64,000 nucleotides of DNA, taken from assembly GCF_002531725.1 (NCBI RefSeq), contig NZ_NWSQ01000031.1, positions 1 to 64,000 on the forward strand, in the 5' to 3' direction. The notes beneath the pieces are model-generated. The model was not told the DNA's origin. It did no database searches and saw only the letters and a program-made list of their open reading frames with translations. A program made the position numbers and the translations under genes. Each line of letters opens with the position of its first letter. Within the stretch, counting starts at the first letter, position 1. Source of the stretch: Rhizobium sp. L43 (GTDB lineage: Bacteria > Pseudomonadota > Alphaproteobacteria > Rhizobiales > Rhizobiaceae). Below, one piece after another: positions 9,151 through 17,635 of this stretch.

Positions 9151-10908
9151 ATGCAGATTGTGAAGGTTGACCCCCGCGCGCTGAAGGAAAATCCCGACCG
9201 GATGCGCCAGTCGAAGTCTTCGCCGCAAGCCGATGCGCTGATGCTGGCCACGATCAAGGCCGTCGGCATCGTCCAGCCACCTGTGGTCGCGCCGGAACCG
9301 GATGGTGGCAATGGCTACATCATCGACGCCGGCCACCGCCGGGTCCGACTTGCCATTGCTGCCGGCCTTGAAGAAATCGACATCCTTGTCGTGGATGCGG
9401 CTAACGACAACGGCGCGATGCGCTCGATGGTCGAAAACAGCGTCCGCGAACCGCTCAATCCTGTCGATCAGTGGCGCGGCATCGAACGTCTCGTGGCTCT
9501 TGGCTGGACCGAGGAAGCGATTGCGGTCGCGCTTGCCCTCCCGGTCCGCCAGATCCGCAAGCTGCGCCTCCTTGCGAATGTCCTGCCGGCCATGCTCGAG
9601 CAGATGGCGCTCGGCGACATGCCAAACGAGCAGCAGCTGCGGGTGATTGCGGCCGCCGGCAAGGTCGACCAGAAGGAAGTCTGGAAGGCGCATAAACCGA
9701 AGAAGGGGGACACTGCGCCTTGGTGGCAGATCGCCAATGCCCTGACCAAAAAGCGCATGTACGCCAAGGATGCAAGCTTTGGCGACGATCTGGCTCAGGC
9801 CTATGGCATCGAGTGGGTGGAGGATCTCTTTGCACCGGCTGACCAGGATGGTCGCTACACCACCAATGTCGAGGGCTTCATGGGTGCCCAGCACGAATGG
9901 ATGACGAGCAACCTGCCGAAACGCGGCGCGATCGTTGAGATCAACAGCTGGGGCCAACCGGAACTGCCGAAGAAGGCAAGCCAGGTTTACGGCAAGCCGT
10001 CAAAGTCCGACCACACAGCGATCTATCTCGATCGCGACGGCAAGGTGCAGACGGTGCATTACCGGATGCCAGAGGCGGCAAAGCCCAAGGGGATTGCTGG
10101 CGACGAACCGGTCACTGGCGGCGATGACGCCGATACGATCGTCACGTCGAAGGCCCGGCCGGATGTGACCCAGAAGGGCCATGATATGATCGGTGATTTC
10201 CGCACTGACGCCCTGCACGACGCCCTCGGCCGCGCGCCGATCGAGGATGACATGTTGATGGCGCTGCTGGTGCTGGCCTTCGCCGGCCAGAATGTCCGCG
10301 TCGAGTCCGGTGCGGACGGGACCTTCTATGGTGGGAAACGCTTCTCGCGGCATGTCGTGGGCTTGTTCGATAAGCATGGCAAGCTCGCCTTCGATCAGGA
10401 TACGCTCCGGGTCGCCGTCCGCTCCGTGCTGATCGACGTTCTCTCGTGCCGCCGCGGAATGTCGAACAGCGGCATGATCTCGCGCATCGCCGGCGATGCG
10501 ATCGGCGCCGACGAATTCCTTCCGAACATGGGTTCGGAGGATTTTCTCTTGTGCTTGTCGCGCCAGGCGCTGGAAGCGTCTTGCACTGAGGCGTCGATCC
10601 AGCCGCGGCAGAAGGTGCGCGAAACCCGTGCAGCACTCATCGAGCACTTTGCAACTCAGCACTTCGTCCATCCCGCCGGCCGCTTCGCCCCGCCGGCCGA
10701 CGAGCTGCTCGACTGGATCCGCGCAGGTGCTGCCACGGACGTCATCGGCTCGGCCGGGCATGAAGATGACGACGGTGATGGTGCGAGCGTCGATGAAGAA
10801 CAGGATGGGCCGGCCGATGAAGATGCAGAACAGGTCGACCTGCAGGGCGTCAACGTCGACGCCGACGACGAGCATGATCAGGATTTTGATCAGAGGGCTG
10901 CCGCATGA
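9151..10908 (+). CDS. ParB/Spo0J-like nuclease-domain protein
   Basis: A 585-aa protein starting at MQIVKVDPRALKENP behind AAAGGA. Residues about 1-110 form a ParB N-terminal (ParB-like nuclease) domain with the box II motif GHRRVRLA near residue 61 and VENSVREPLNPVDQW. A KorB/ParB-type helix-turn-helix follows (WTEEAIAVALALPVRQIRKL, about 125-145). The C-terminal 50 residues are extremely acidic. It is far longer than RepB, lies outside repABC, and has no ParA partner here, so it is more likely an accessory DNA-binding or nuclease protein of the leading block than a partition protein. Its stop overlaps the next start (ATGA). Confidence 0.85.
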   Translation: MQIVKVDPRALKENPDRMRQSKSSPQADALMLATIKAVGIVQPPVVAPEPDGGNGYIIDAGHRRVRLAIAAGLEEIDILVVDAANDNGAMRSMVENSVREPLNPVDQWRGIERLVALGWTEEAIAVALALPVRQIRKLRLLANVLPAMLEQMALGDMPNEQQLRVIAAAGKVDQKEVWKAHKPKKGDTAPWWQIANALTKKRMYAKDASFGDDLAQAYGIEWVEDLFAPADQDGRYTTNVEGFMGAQHEWMTSNLPKRGAIVEINSWGQPELPKKASQVYGKPSKSDHTAIYLDRDGKVQTVHYRMPEAAKPKGIAGDEPVTGGDDADTIVTSKARPDVTQKGHDMIGDFRTDALHDALGRAPIEDDMLMALLVLAFAGQNVRVESGADGTFYGGKRFSRHVVGLFDKHGKLAFDQDTLRVAVRSVLIDVLSCRRGMSNSGMISRIAGDAIGADEFLPNMGSEDFLLCLSRQALEASCTEASIQPRQKVRETRAALIEHFATQHFVHPAGRFAPPADELLDWIRAGAATDVIGSAGHEDDDGDGASVDEEQDGPADEDAEQVDLQGVNVDADDEHDQDFDQRAAA

Positions 10909-11795
10909 TCGCCGTCCTCCACTCGCACATGAAAGCGCCCACCCCCGATGTTTCGGGGGTGGAGTTTGCCACCAGTGCGGACGGCCTGCCCGTCGCCCGC
11001 ATCGATGACCTGGTCCTTGCCATGGTCACATCACCCAGCGGCTTCGCGTTCCTTGCGAGCGCAGTCTTTGTCCGCAGGCCGCTGGCAGATCTGACGCGCG
11101 CCGACTTCATCGGGCATGATGGACGGGTGGCTGACGAAGCCGAATTCCGGGCGCGCGTCGCCGAGACCGCGGCGCATAAACGCGATCTGGCCAAGCTAAA
11201 CCGCGTACAGACCCGGATGTCGGCCAGTACGCCCTGGGGCGGATCGCAGATGGCGGTCATCTATGCCGAGGGCGTCGTCGCCCATAGCACGGCCGGCCAC
11301 GGTGGCTTTCACCTCTCTTCCGACCGTAATGCAAGGGTTCATCTCCTGCTGCGGAAAGAGACGCCCTGGTATGAGGAAGATTGTGAGTGGGCAATCGTGG
11401 CGATCAGCTTTCCGGAGCTGTTCACCGGCTACGAGCGCTCTTTGGCCGAAAGGACCGTCCGCAATACATGGCCGGATGCCTGGGAAGTGATCCAAGGCTG
11501 CGTGCTGGCCGAGGGTGAAAGCTGGGCGAAGGATCGCCGGGCGTTCGATAAGCGCCATGCGGCCGACTTCGTCGTCACTTCCGCGATCTTCTCCAATCAA
11601 CACGCAGGTATGACCGAGGTCGTGGCGGTCGTCGGCGGTGACCGACGATCTGGCGATGAACGCCGCTTTCTGGTGCCAAGCGACGAGTATGCCGGCCGCG
11701 GCCGGTTTGGCTTCGTCATCGATCCGTCCCGTCATGTTGAATATCACGGGCCATCCTCCTTCATTGGCTGGCGAAGCCGAGGGAGCGGGTTATGA
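10905..11795 (+). CDS. DUF7007 domain-containing protein
   Basis: A 296-aa soluble protein whose ATG overlaps the stop of the ParB-like gene, so the two are translationally coupled. A His/Gly motif TAGHGGFHLSS lies in the middle and is followed by WYEEDCEWAIV, the recognisable core of DUF7007. The N-terminal third is a less conserved alpha/beta region. Function unknown. The family is found in the same operon setting on many rhizobial plasmids. Confidence 0.65.
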   Translation: MIAVLHSHMKAPTPDVSGVEFATSADGLPVARIDDLVLAMVTSPSGFAFLASAVFVRRPLADLTRADFIGHDGRVADEAEFRARVAETAAHKRDLAKLNRVQTRMSASTPWGGSQMAVIYAEGVVAHSTAGHGGFHLSSDRNARVHLLLRKETPWYEEDCEWAIVAISFPELFTGYERSLAERTVRNTWPDAWEVIQGCVLAEGESWAKDRRAFDKRHAADFVVTSAIFSNQHAGMTEVVAVVGGDRRSGDERRFLVPSDEYAGRGRFGFVIDPSRHVEYHGPSSFIGWRSRGSGL

Positions 11796-12091
11796 TCAAC
11801 ACCTTCGCTTTGGGGCCTCTGGCTAAGGCAGTCAGTGCACGGCGCGAGACCCAGCGGCATCTCGATTGTCTGAGCCGGCAGATTACGGCGCGCGCTGGAC
11901 GGCAGGCGATAACAGTGAAGGTGCGGAGCCGGGCGCGTCGCCGAAGCGGTCCACGGCACTACCATCGGGAGCTTGTCGAGCGGCTTGTCTTCGAAAGGTG
12001 GGGCGAACTCGACGGACTCATCAGCAGGCTGGCGGCGCAAGAGCAAGTCATCGACGAACTCGAGCATTGCGATCACCCTCTCGCGCAATAG
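11792..12091 (+). CDS. Small basic hypothetical protein (99 aa)
   Basis: It starts in an ATGA overlap with the DUF7007 stop, which supports translation. The middle is Arg-rich (VRSRARRRSGPRHYHREL) and the C-terminal half is likely helical and acidic. Basic charge suggests nucleic-acid contact, but no known domain is visible. It is the last gene of the ParB-DUF7007 operon before a 370-bp gap. Confidence 0.55.
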   Translation: MINTFALGPLAKAVSARRETQRHLDCLSRQITARAGRQAITVKVRSRARRRSGPRHYHRELVERLVFERWGELDGLISRLAAQEQVIDELEHCDHPLAQ

Positions 12092-12463
12092 TCACCAGGA
12101 CGGTCGGTCCGGACTCAGTGTGGAGGCAGGCCAGTCTGGCGAACATGGCGATGTCGTCCCTTTACGGTTTGCTCGTGTTGTCGGCTCCGTGCCGGACTGC
12201 CCTTCTTCTCGCTGCGGTCTGAACCGGCGGCCGGTCGTTTCAAGGCCGCTGTCGCGCCGCGGAGCGGCCGATCCAGCCTCTCTGCGCCAGGGCAGGCTCG
12301 CGGTCTGCTCAGGTCGAGACCTGCTGGCCCGCAAACCTGTCCTGCTGGTTCAGCCGGATCGGACCTGTGAAGCCGCCCGTCCTTTGCCGGTTCTGGTCGT
12401 CCGCATCGAAGGGCAGACCGGCACGGGGCCGGAACCGCTTCGGAAGCCACGGAAGGAACAGAC
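12092..12463. other. 372-bp gap with a small palindrome
   Basis: No gene is supported. The gap contains CAGGTCGAGACCTG (12310-12323) and ends with the GGAAGGA ribosome site of the next gene. It probably holds the promoter and leader of the gene at 12464. Confidence 0.5.
12310..12323. promoter_or_regulatory. Perfect palindrome CAGGTCGAGACCTG
   Basis: 6-2-6 perfect symmetry containing the GGTCGAGAC core repeated in earlier gaps, 140 bp before the next gene. Confidence 0.4.
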
Positions 12464-13051
12464 ATGGCCAAGCCCTCAACCCCCAACCGCTCCTATCCCC
12501 GGTCGTCGCAATCCCGCCGCGGCACCACCCTCGAAATGGTCCGCCTCTCCTGCCCCGACGCCACGCAGGCGCAGAAGATCGCCGAAAGCTTCGGCACGGC
12601 CATCGTCGACAGCGATGGCATCCGCAGCCTCCACGAGCGGCTGATCGTCGAGACCGCTGAAAGCCTCTCCGAAGGCCTTGGCGAAAAGGCCATGCAGATC
12701 CACCTCCAGCGCATCGTCGGAGCCTTCGTCGGGTCCGCGCATGGCGCCGGACAGTTCTACTCCCGCGCCGTCACCGAGGCGCGCGACGCAACCGCCAAGG
12801 CATCCAATGATCTCCGCGACGAGGATCTCGACGGTCCGGTCGGCTATGACAGCGCCGCCCAACGCAAGCGGGAGTTTGCGGCCGACATGGGTGTCCAGTC
12901 CCACGCGCTGCGCATGGCGGCCGAAGGGGCTGTAGCCGCCTACGAACAGGTTGTCTGCGAGACCTGGAAGCCATTCGACCGGCCGGTCGAGAACCCGGGC
13001 GCATCGCTCGACCGCAAGGCGGCCGAAGCACAGATGGCCGCTCTCGGATGA
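12464..13051 (+). CDS. Conserved rhizobial plasmid protein (195 aa), function unknown
   Basis: The start MAKPSTPNRSY follows GGAAGGA by seven bases. The first 25 residues are polar and probably disordered. The rest is predicted mostly helical and Ala-rich (GQFYSRAVTEARDATAKASN). There is no signal peptide, membrane segment or catalytic motif. I believe homologues sit next to ArdC genes on rhizobial plasmids, as here, but I know no function. Confidence 0.6.
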   Translation: MAKPSTPNRSYPRSSQSRRGTTLEMVRLSCPDATQAQKIAESFGTAIVDSDGIRSLHERLIVETAESLSEGLGEKAMQIHLQRIVGAFVGSAHGAGQFYSRAVTEARDATAKASNDLRDEDLDGPVGYDSAAQRKREFAADMGVQSHALRMAAEGAVAAYEQVVCETWKPFDRPVENPGASLDRKAAEAQMAALG

Positions 13052-13058
13052 CACCATC

Positions 13059-13077
13059 GGCGGGGCAACGCCCCGCC
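13059..13077. terminator. GC-rich hairpin after the 195-aa gene
   Basis: GGCGGGG-CAACG-CCCCGCC lies 8 bp past the stop. It is followed by CTCATTCTTT rather than a clean T-run, so it is a possible weak terminator or attenuator. Confidence 0.45.
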
Positions 13078-13329
13078 CTCATTCTTTCCCCCAGAGGCCG
13101 GCGCCTGCAGTGCTGGCCTTTTCTTGTGTCGAAAATGAAGGCTGAAGACGTGCCTGTCCCGGCCCGTCCCGCTCGGCGGTCCTGCAGGAGCCGGGCGCCC
13201 ATGCAACGGCTATGCCGTCCTCCACGCTGTTGCGGCCGTTCCGGTGCATGGCCACACCATCGGCCCCTGACTTCGGACTTCCGTGACGGACCGCGATAGG
13301 CGCGGTCTCTGAAGAAGGAGAAAGAAGTC

Positions 13330-14253
13330 ATGGCCAGGAAAGCGGAATCTGAGCGTATCGACATCTACACGCGGATCACAGATCGGATCGTCGAGGATCT
13401 GGAGTCGGGCGTGCGTCCCTGGATGAAGCCATGGAACGGCGCCAATGCCAATGGGCGGATCACCCGGCCGGTGCGACACAACGGCCTCCCCTATTCCGGC
13501 ATGAACGTGCTCCTCCTGTGGTCGGAGCAGATGTCACGGGGTTTTTCCGTCTCGATGTGGATGACCTTCAAGCAGGCCCTGGAACTGGGCGGGTCCGTGC
13601 GGAAAGGCGAAACAGGCTCGACGGTCGTTTTCGCCAGCCGCTTCACCAAGTCGGTGGCTGACGGGAGCGGCAACGATGTCGATCGGGAAATCCCGTTCCT
13701 GAAGGCATACTCGGTGTTCAATATCGAGCAGATCGATGGTTTGCCCGACACCTATTATGCCCCGCCGGTAAAGGTGCGGGATCCCATCGAGCGAATTGAA
13801 AGCGCTGATCGCTTCTTCCGCAATACCGGCGCGGTGATCAGGCACGGCGGCAACCAGGCCTACTACTCGCCGGTTATGGACTATATCCAGATGCCGCCCT
13901 TCGAGGCGTTTCGCGACGCTTCCGCATACGCGGCCGTCCTCAGCCATGAGGCCACGCACTGGACCGCGGCTGAACATCGGGTCGGACGTGATCTATCTCG
14001 ATATGCCAAGGACCGGACGGATCGCGCCCGCGAAGAACTCATCGCGGAACTCGGCAGTTGCTTCCTTTGCGCCGATCTTGGCATCGCGCCGGAGCTCGAG
14101 CCACGGCCGGATCACGCATCCTACCTGCAGTCGTGGCTATCGGTCCTTGCCAACGACAAGCGGGCCATCTTCCAGGCGGCGGCCCATGCGCAGCGGGCGG
14201 TGAGCTTCCTGCATTCCTTGCAGCCGGAAGCGGAGTTGAAGGCTGCAGCCTGA
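13330..14253 (+). CDS. ardC: ArdC-family antirestriction protein
   Basis: A 307-aa protein starting behind GAAGAAGGAGA. Residues about 8-130 form the ArdC N-terminal ssDNA-binding domain (IVEDLESGVRPWMKPW). The C-terminal half is a zincin-like metalloprotease domain with HEATHW at residues 206-211 and a downstream acidic helix (REELIAELGS). ArdC proteins bind single-stranded DNA and shield plasmid DNA entering a new host from type I/II restriction. Neighbours in this block (methylase-helicase, Toprim, ParB-like) fit that role. Confidence 0.9.
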   Translation: MARKAESERIDIYTRITDRIVEDLESGVRPWMKPWNGANANGRITRPVRHNGLPYSGMNVLLLWSEQMSRGFSVSMWMTFKQALELGGSVRKGETGSTVVFASRFTKSVADGSGNDVDREIPFLKAYSVFNIEQIDGLPDTYYAPPVKVRDPIERIESADRFFRNTGAVIRHGGNQAYYSPVMDYIQMPPFEAFRDASAYAAVLSHEATHWTAAEHRVGRDLSRYAKDRTDRAREELIAELGSCFLCADLGIAPELEPRPDHASYLQSWLSVLANDKRAIFQAAAHAQRAVSFLHSLQPEAELKAAA

Positions 14254-14256
14254 CAC

Positions 14257-14430
14257 TCAGGCGCGGTCGGCACCACCGGTGGCGGTCGCGTGATCCATGT
14301 CGCGCTGGTCTTGAAGACCTTGTGCAATATCAGCATCCAGCCTTCCCCAGATCGACGGTTTTGCAGCGTCGGGTTTTGGTTTGCGGGATGGTTTGCGCTC
14401 AATGATGAACGGCTTGGTCTGCTGACGCAT
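14257..14430 (-). CDS. Small conserved rhizobial protein (57 aa)
   Basis: It starts at MRQQTKPFIIERK behind an excellent GGAGGAACA ribosome site. The RQTKPFIxE start and SIWGRLDADIA segment match, as I recall, a family of short proteins widespread in rhizobia. Its stop is 4 bp past the convergent ardC stop. No function is known. The basic N-terminus could contact nucleic acid. Confidence 0.6.
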   Translation of the reverse strand: MRQQTKPFIIERKPSRKPKPDAAKPSIWGRLDADIAQGLQDQRDMDHATATGGADRA

Positions 14431-14925
14431 TGTTCCTCCAGGCTGCGATTCGCGTGTGCACGATATCGCACGGCGCATAGCGGGCAAGTCGGCCAATGTT
14501 TACAGGGTAGCGTTTCCCCAACTGAAGCATGCGGCGACGGCGGTGCGAGTGCGGCGATGGAACGGATGCCATTCGTGCCCAGGGCAAATGCGGCGGAATG
14601 CCATTGCCATATCCCTTCACGTCAGAGTTTCCGGCAACCCATCTGCGGGCTCGATGAGGCATGTCTGACCGGAGACCGGCTGCGCCTCGATCGTCTTCCC
14701 GCAACGACAAGGCACAGATTTCTTACCCCGGAAGGCTTCGCCTTCCTCCTCTCCCACTAACAAATCTGCGACTTGTCGCCCTCCATTTCATTGCGGCCCA
14801 ATCGCCACCCCACCGCGCAAGCGCGATGGGGACCCCGGCTGGGTGCGGTCCGATCGTCCCCGGTCTTTGCGACTGCCATCGAGGCCGCGATGGGCGCGGC
14901 CCGAACACAGAAAAGGAATACGACA
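14431..14925. other. 495-bp gap between divergent small genes
   Basis: No coding region is supported on either strand. It must hold promoters for both the leftward 57-aa gene and the rightward DUF736 gene. I see no clear -35/-10 pair. GC-rich imperfect repeats (GGGGACC, GGTCCGATCGTCCCC) occur near 14825-14860. Confidence 0.4.
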
Positions 14926-15234
14926 ATGGCTACCATCGGCACCTTCACCTCCACCGAGAACGGCTTCACCGGCTCCATTCGCACGCTCGCCCTCAACGTC
15001 AAGGCACGCATCGCCCGGGTCGAGAACCCCTCCGACAACGGCCCGCAGTTCCGCGTCTATGCCGGAAGCGTTGAGCTCGGCGCCGCCTGGCAGAAGACCT
15101 CCGAGCAGGGCCGCGACTACCTCTCGGTCAAGCTCGACGATCCGAGCTTCCCGGCTCCGATCTACGCAACGCTCGCCGAAGTAGAAGGCGAGGATGGCCT
15201 CCAGCTCATCTGGTCCCGCCCGAACCGCGACTGA
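14926..15234 (+). CDS. DUF736 family protein
   Basis: A 102-aa protein starting at MATIGTFTST behind AAAAGGAA. FTGSIRTLALNVKARI, the DNGPQFRVYAG core and the ending LIWSRPNRD are diagnostic of DUF736, a small beta-rich family almost confined to alphaproteobacterial plasmids and integrative elements. Function is unknown. Strong codon bias and a perfect terminator about 50 bp downstream suggest high expression. Confidence 0.9.
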   Translation: MATIGTFTSTENGFTGSIRTLALNVKARIARVENPSDNGPQFRVYAGSVELGAAWQKTSEQGRDYLSVKLDDPSFPAPIYATLAEVEGEDGLQLIWSRPNRD

Positions 15235-15553
15235 TCAGGATCACAGGGCTCCGCCACCGGCGGGGCCTTCTCCTCTCCGGAGAACCAAAGCCGGACCCGG
15301 CATCGAGCCAGGTCCGGCTTTTTTTGTGGCATACGGAGAGGTGGGAAGCTGCTCAGAATGCACGATGGTGCCAAGCGGCAATGCCGGCCTCAAGGATGAG
15401 CGGTTCCTCCAATTTGCTCCACCCGCCTGAAAGGCGGCTTCCGCAAATCGGCTCCCCCACTCCCCGGCTCTGCCGGTCGCATACGCGGTCCTTGACCCCG
15501 CCATCACCTCTCGGACCCGCCGGTCATCTTTCACAAACGTCAAGGAGACGAAG
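15235..15553. other. Gap between DUF736 and a small coiled-coil gene
   Basis: Apart from the two hairpins noted at 15250-15325, no gene or clear promoter is seen. The last 15 bases carry the AAGGAG ribosome site of the next gene. Confidence 0.5.
15287..15325 (+). terminator. Rho-independent terminator after DUF736
   Basis: AAAGCCGGACC and GGTCCGGCTTT form a perfect 11-bp stem with a 13-nt loop, followed by a T run. A weaker GC hairpin (CCGCC-ACCGG-CGGGG) lies at 15250-15266. Confidence 0.85.
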
Positions 15554-15724
15554 ATGACCTACGAACTCGAAATCCAGATCGAAGAACTGCGGGTCGAGCT
15601 GCGCAACGCTGTCGATGACGCCGAGCGTCGCCAGATCCAGGCCGAGCTTGAAATGGCTCAGGCAGAGCTGATTGTCGCGGACGCCGAGCTGGACGGCCTT
15701 GCAGAAGTCGAACCGCCTTGCTGA
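15554..15724 (+). CDS. Small acidic coiled-coil protein (56 aa)
   Basis: AAGGAG precedes an ATG that opens a 56-codon frame ending at TGA 15724. The protein is almost one continuous Glu/Ala-rich helix with heptad spacing (MTYELEIQIEELRVELRNAV), predicting a coiled-coil dimer. No function is known. The strong ribosome site and skewed third-base composition support a real gene. Confidence 0.6.
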   Translation: MTYELEIQIEELRVELRNAVDDAERRQIQAELEMAQAELIVADAELDGLAEVEPPC

Positions 15725-15988
15725 GGCGGTTTCCATCGTCCGCGGTCTTCGAAGTCGAGCTGCCGCAATTCTCCTGTCGATCCCATTTCATCGACATTGG
15801 GAATGATGCGGATCGTGCGTCCTGCCGCAACCTGATGCCTGCAGAATTTTCCCCGCCTTCGGCTCCTCGCGGCCCAAAATTCAGCCGTCCCCAGGTCCTC
15901 CGCTGCGCTCCGGCCGTTACCGGTGCGGCACTCCTTTCCGATCCGCATTTCATCCCCGCGACGAAACGCAATCGACAGGAGAAATCAT

Positions 15989-16162
15989 ATGCAACAGCTC
16001 GCTAAATTCTTGACAGCAACCGGCCGTCGGCTTGGCACCCTCGCAAAGGTCATCGGTCACCTTTTTCGCAAGGGCAAGCTCGGTCTGAAGGTCGCGATCA
16101 AGATCCCGTTTTTTATCGAGATCGAGATCAGCTACGAAGTCGACGACAAGCGACCCGAGTAA
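15989..16162 (+). CDS. Small basic hypothetical protein (57 aa)
   Basis: It starts at MQQLAKFLTATG behind AGGAGAAATCAT. The N-terminal half is a basic amphipathic segment (RRLGTLAKVIGHLFRKGK) and the C-terminal half is a beta-like stretch (VAIKIPFFIEIEISYEV). A hairpin terminator follows 10 bp after the stop. Function unknown; peripheral membrane contact is possible but unproven. Confidence 0.55.
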   Translation: MQQLAKFLTATGRRLGTLAKVIGHLFRKGKLGLKVAIKIPFFIEIEISYEVDDKRPE

Positions 16163-16172
16163 GGCGCCATCA

Positions 16173-16190
16173 GGGCCGCTTCGGCGGCCC
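16173..16190. terminator. UUCG-tetraloop hairpin
   Basis: GGGCCGC-TTCG-GCGGCCC is a perfect 7-bp GC stem closed by a stable TTCG tetraloop, between convergent genes. There is no T tract, so termination may be imperfect or Rho-aided. Confidence 0.65.
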
Positions 16191-16221
16191 ATAATCTCTA
16201 CCGTCCACGGTCAAATATACG

Positions 16222-16488
16222 CTAGTTGGCTACTTTGAGACCTTGGGCGCTGGGACGATAGCCCTTGGCTCGCTTTTGACGGGTGAGGGTGAGGAACAGG
16301 TTGACCGCATCTTCTTCCCGCTCGAAATGATGGTTCATGCACTGCCCCCGTCGACCGATCCGCCCCCATGAGCGGATCAGGCAGGCTTCCCCGAACAGTG
16401 TGCCGGTGATCTCCATCGCGTAGTAGCGAGCCATGTTTTTCGTGGCATCGGTGCGTTCGACATAGAGATGATAGGGCTGAGCGATCAT
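16222..16488 (-). CDS. WGR domain-containing protein (stand-alone)
   Basis: An 88-aa protein beginning MIAQPYHLYVERTDA; an in-frame GTG at 16530 would add 14 residues. It is essentially one WGR domain: the signature RSWGRIGRRGQ sits mid-protein with flanking beta strands (YHLYVERTD, ARYYAMEI) and the closing helix AVNLFLTLTRQKRAKGY. WGR domains bind DNA or DNA ends, for example in PARPs and bacterial MolR-like proteins. It lies at the left-facing end of the leading block. Confidence 0.85.
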   Translation of the reverse strand: MIAQPYHLYVERTDATKNMARYYAMEITGTLFGEACLIRSWGRIGRRGQCMNHHFEREEDAVNLFLTLTRQKRAKGYRPSAQGLKVAN

Positions 16489-16686
16489 GCCCGTAGAATC
16501 TGAAAATTCGCGATCGACGTCCAACGACACTTATGAATCGGTGAATGCGTATCGATTCATTTCAGTGAAGTTTTTCCGGGCGAGACGTCTTCGTCGTGCG
16601 GCTCTAGTCGCGGGGCGACCGGAGCCCGCACGCGGTCTCCGCCCCTCCGGGTGACGATCCTCTCGCAAGCTTCCAGTCGCACGGCA

Positions 16687-17475
16687 TCATGTTTCCTTTG
16701 GCTTCAGTCGATGCGTCATGCCCGATAAAATCGACGACCAACAATCAATCCCATTACAGTGCAGGCTCACCTGTGACATGGAAGCTCTGAGCTCGCGCGC
16801 TGCGGGACGTGATGAGAGAAATTCCGTCACGAATGCCTGCATCGATGCTGCCTTTGCTGTGGGGGGTAGAAAGGCAAGAAGAAAACTGAAGCTCCTCAGA
16901 TGAACTGCCCTGACGATCTTCATGCCAGCGGGTGTTTCGTATCCGACGAACCCGACACGATTGATGGCAGGCCTCACAGTCATCGGCACTCCGTCGTGCG
17001 CTTCTTCCTCAGTTAGGTGGCTTGGATATGTCATCTCCAGGAAGAGCTTGACGCTCCGCCCGATCGACTGGTTTTTCCCCATTATGTAGGGCAGGAGCGG
17101 CTGAAAAAGCGCCGCATCGGAACTGCTCATACGCGCTGAGTTGTACGACATCTTCAGAAGCCATCGCTTCAACAAGTGGTAGTCGTATTCCAGTTTCACC
17201 TCCTCGCCGCGCTCGCGGATCAAACTGAATTCACGATCAAACACCCGGCAGATGTAGTTATCTAGGCTCGACAGCTCTCCGTTGTTGCAGGTCGCACAAA
17301 CATCGCGAATGGTTGGCTCGTTGGATAATGCCTTGCCCAAACGCGCTATCCAGAATTTTTGCTCTCCCCCATCAAGAAGAGCAGCCACCCGTCGATGCAG
17401 GCTCGCCGGCCAAAGGTGTTCCCTGGTTCGCTTTGCATCCGTCGGTCCGCAGAATGCACATTCCCATTCGCTCAC
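16687..17475 (-). CDS. HNH-like (treble-clef) putative nuclease
   Basis: A 262-aa protein, start chosen at the GTG behind GGGGGGAACA. It begins with a zinc-finger pair typical of HNH endonucleases: CAFCG at residues 5-9, REHLWPASL (His metal/catalytic position) and CATCNNGELSSLD about 60 residues in. The rest (about 170 residues) has no recognised domain and could be a recognition module. It is divergent from a Mrr-like protein gene at 17636 and unlike the surrounding transfer genes, so a defence or mobile-cargo role is plausible. Substrate unknown. Confidence 0.6.
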   Translation of the reverse strand: MSEWECAFCGPTDAKRTREHLWPASLHRRVAALLDGGEQKFWIARLGKALSNEPTIRDVCATCNNGELSSLDNYICRVFDREFSLIRERGEEVKLEYDYHLLKRWLLKMSYNSARMSSSDAALFQPLLPYIMGKNQSIGRSVKLFLEMTYPSHLTEEEAHDGVPMTVRPAINRVGFVGYETPAGMKIVRAVHLRSFSFLLAFLPPTAKAASMQAFVTEFLSSRPAARELRASMSQVSLHCNGIDCWSSILSGMTHRLKPKET

Positions 17476-17635
17476 TGTTCCCCCCAAATATTGGACTGCG
17501 CACGACGTAGTCTGCCTATCGGGCGCGTTGCATCAACCGCTAGAAATATGCTCATCATATCTGTCTAGTTGCAAAGCGTCTGCTGCTCTCACCCTGGAGC
17601 GAGTCGCATTGCATCGTTTCGCACAGGTTCAATAA

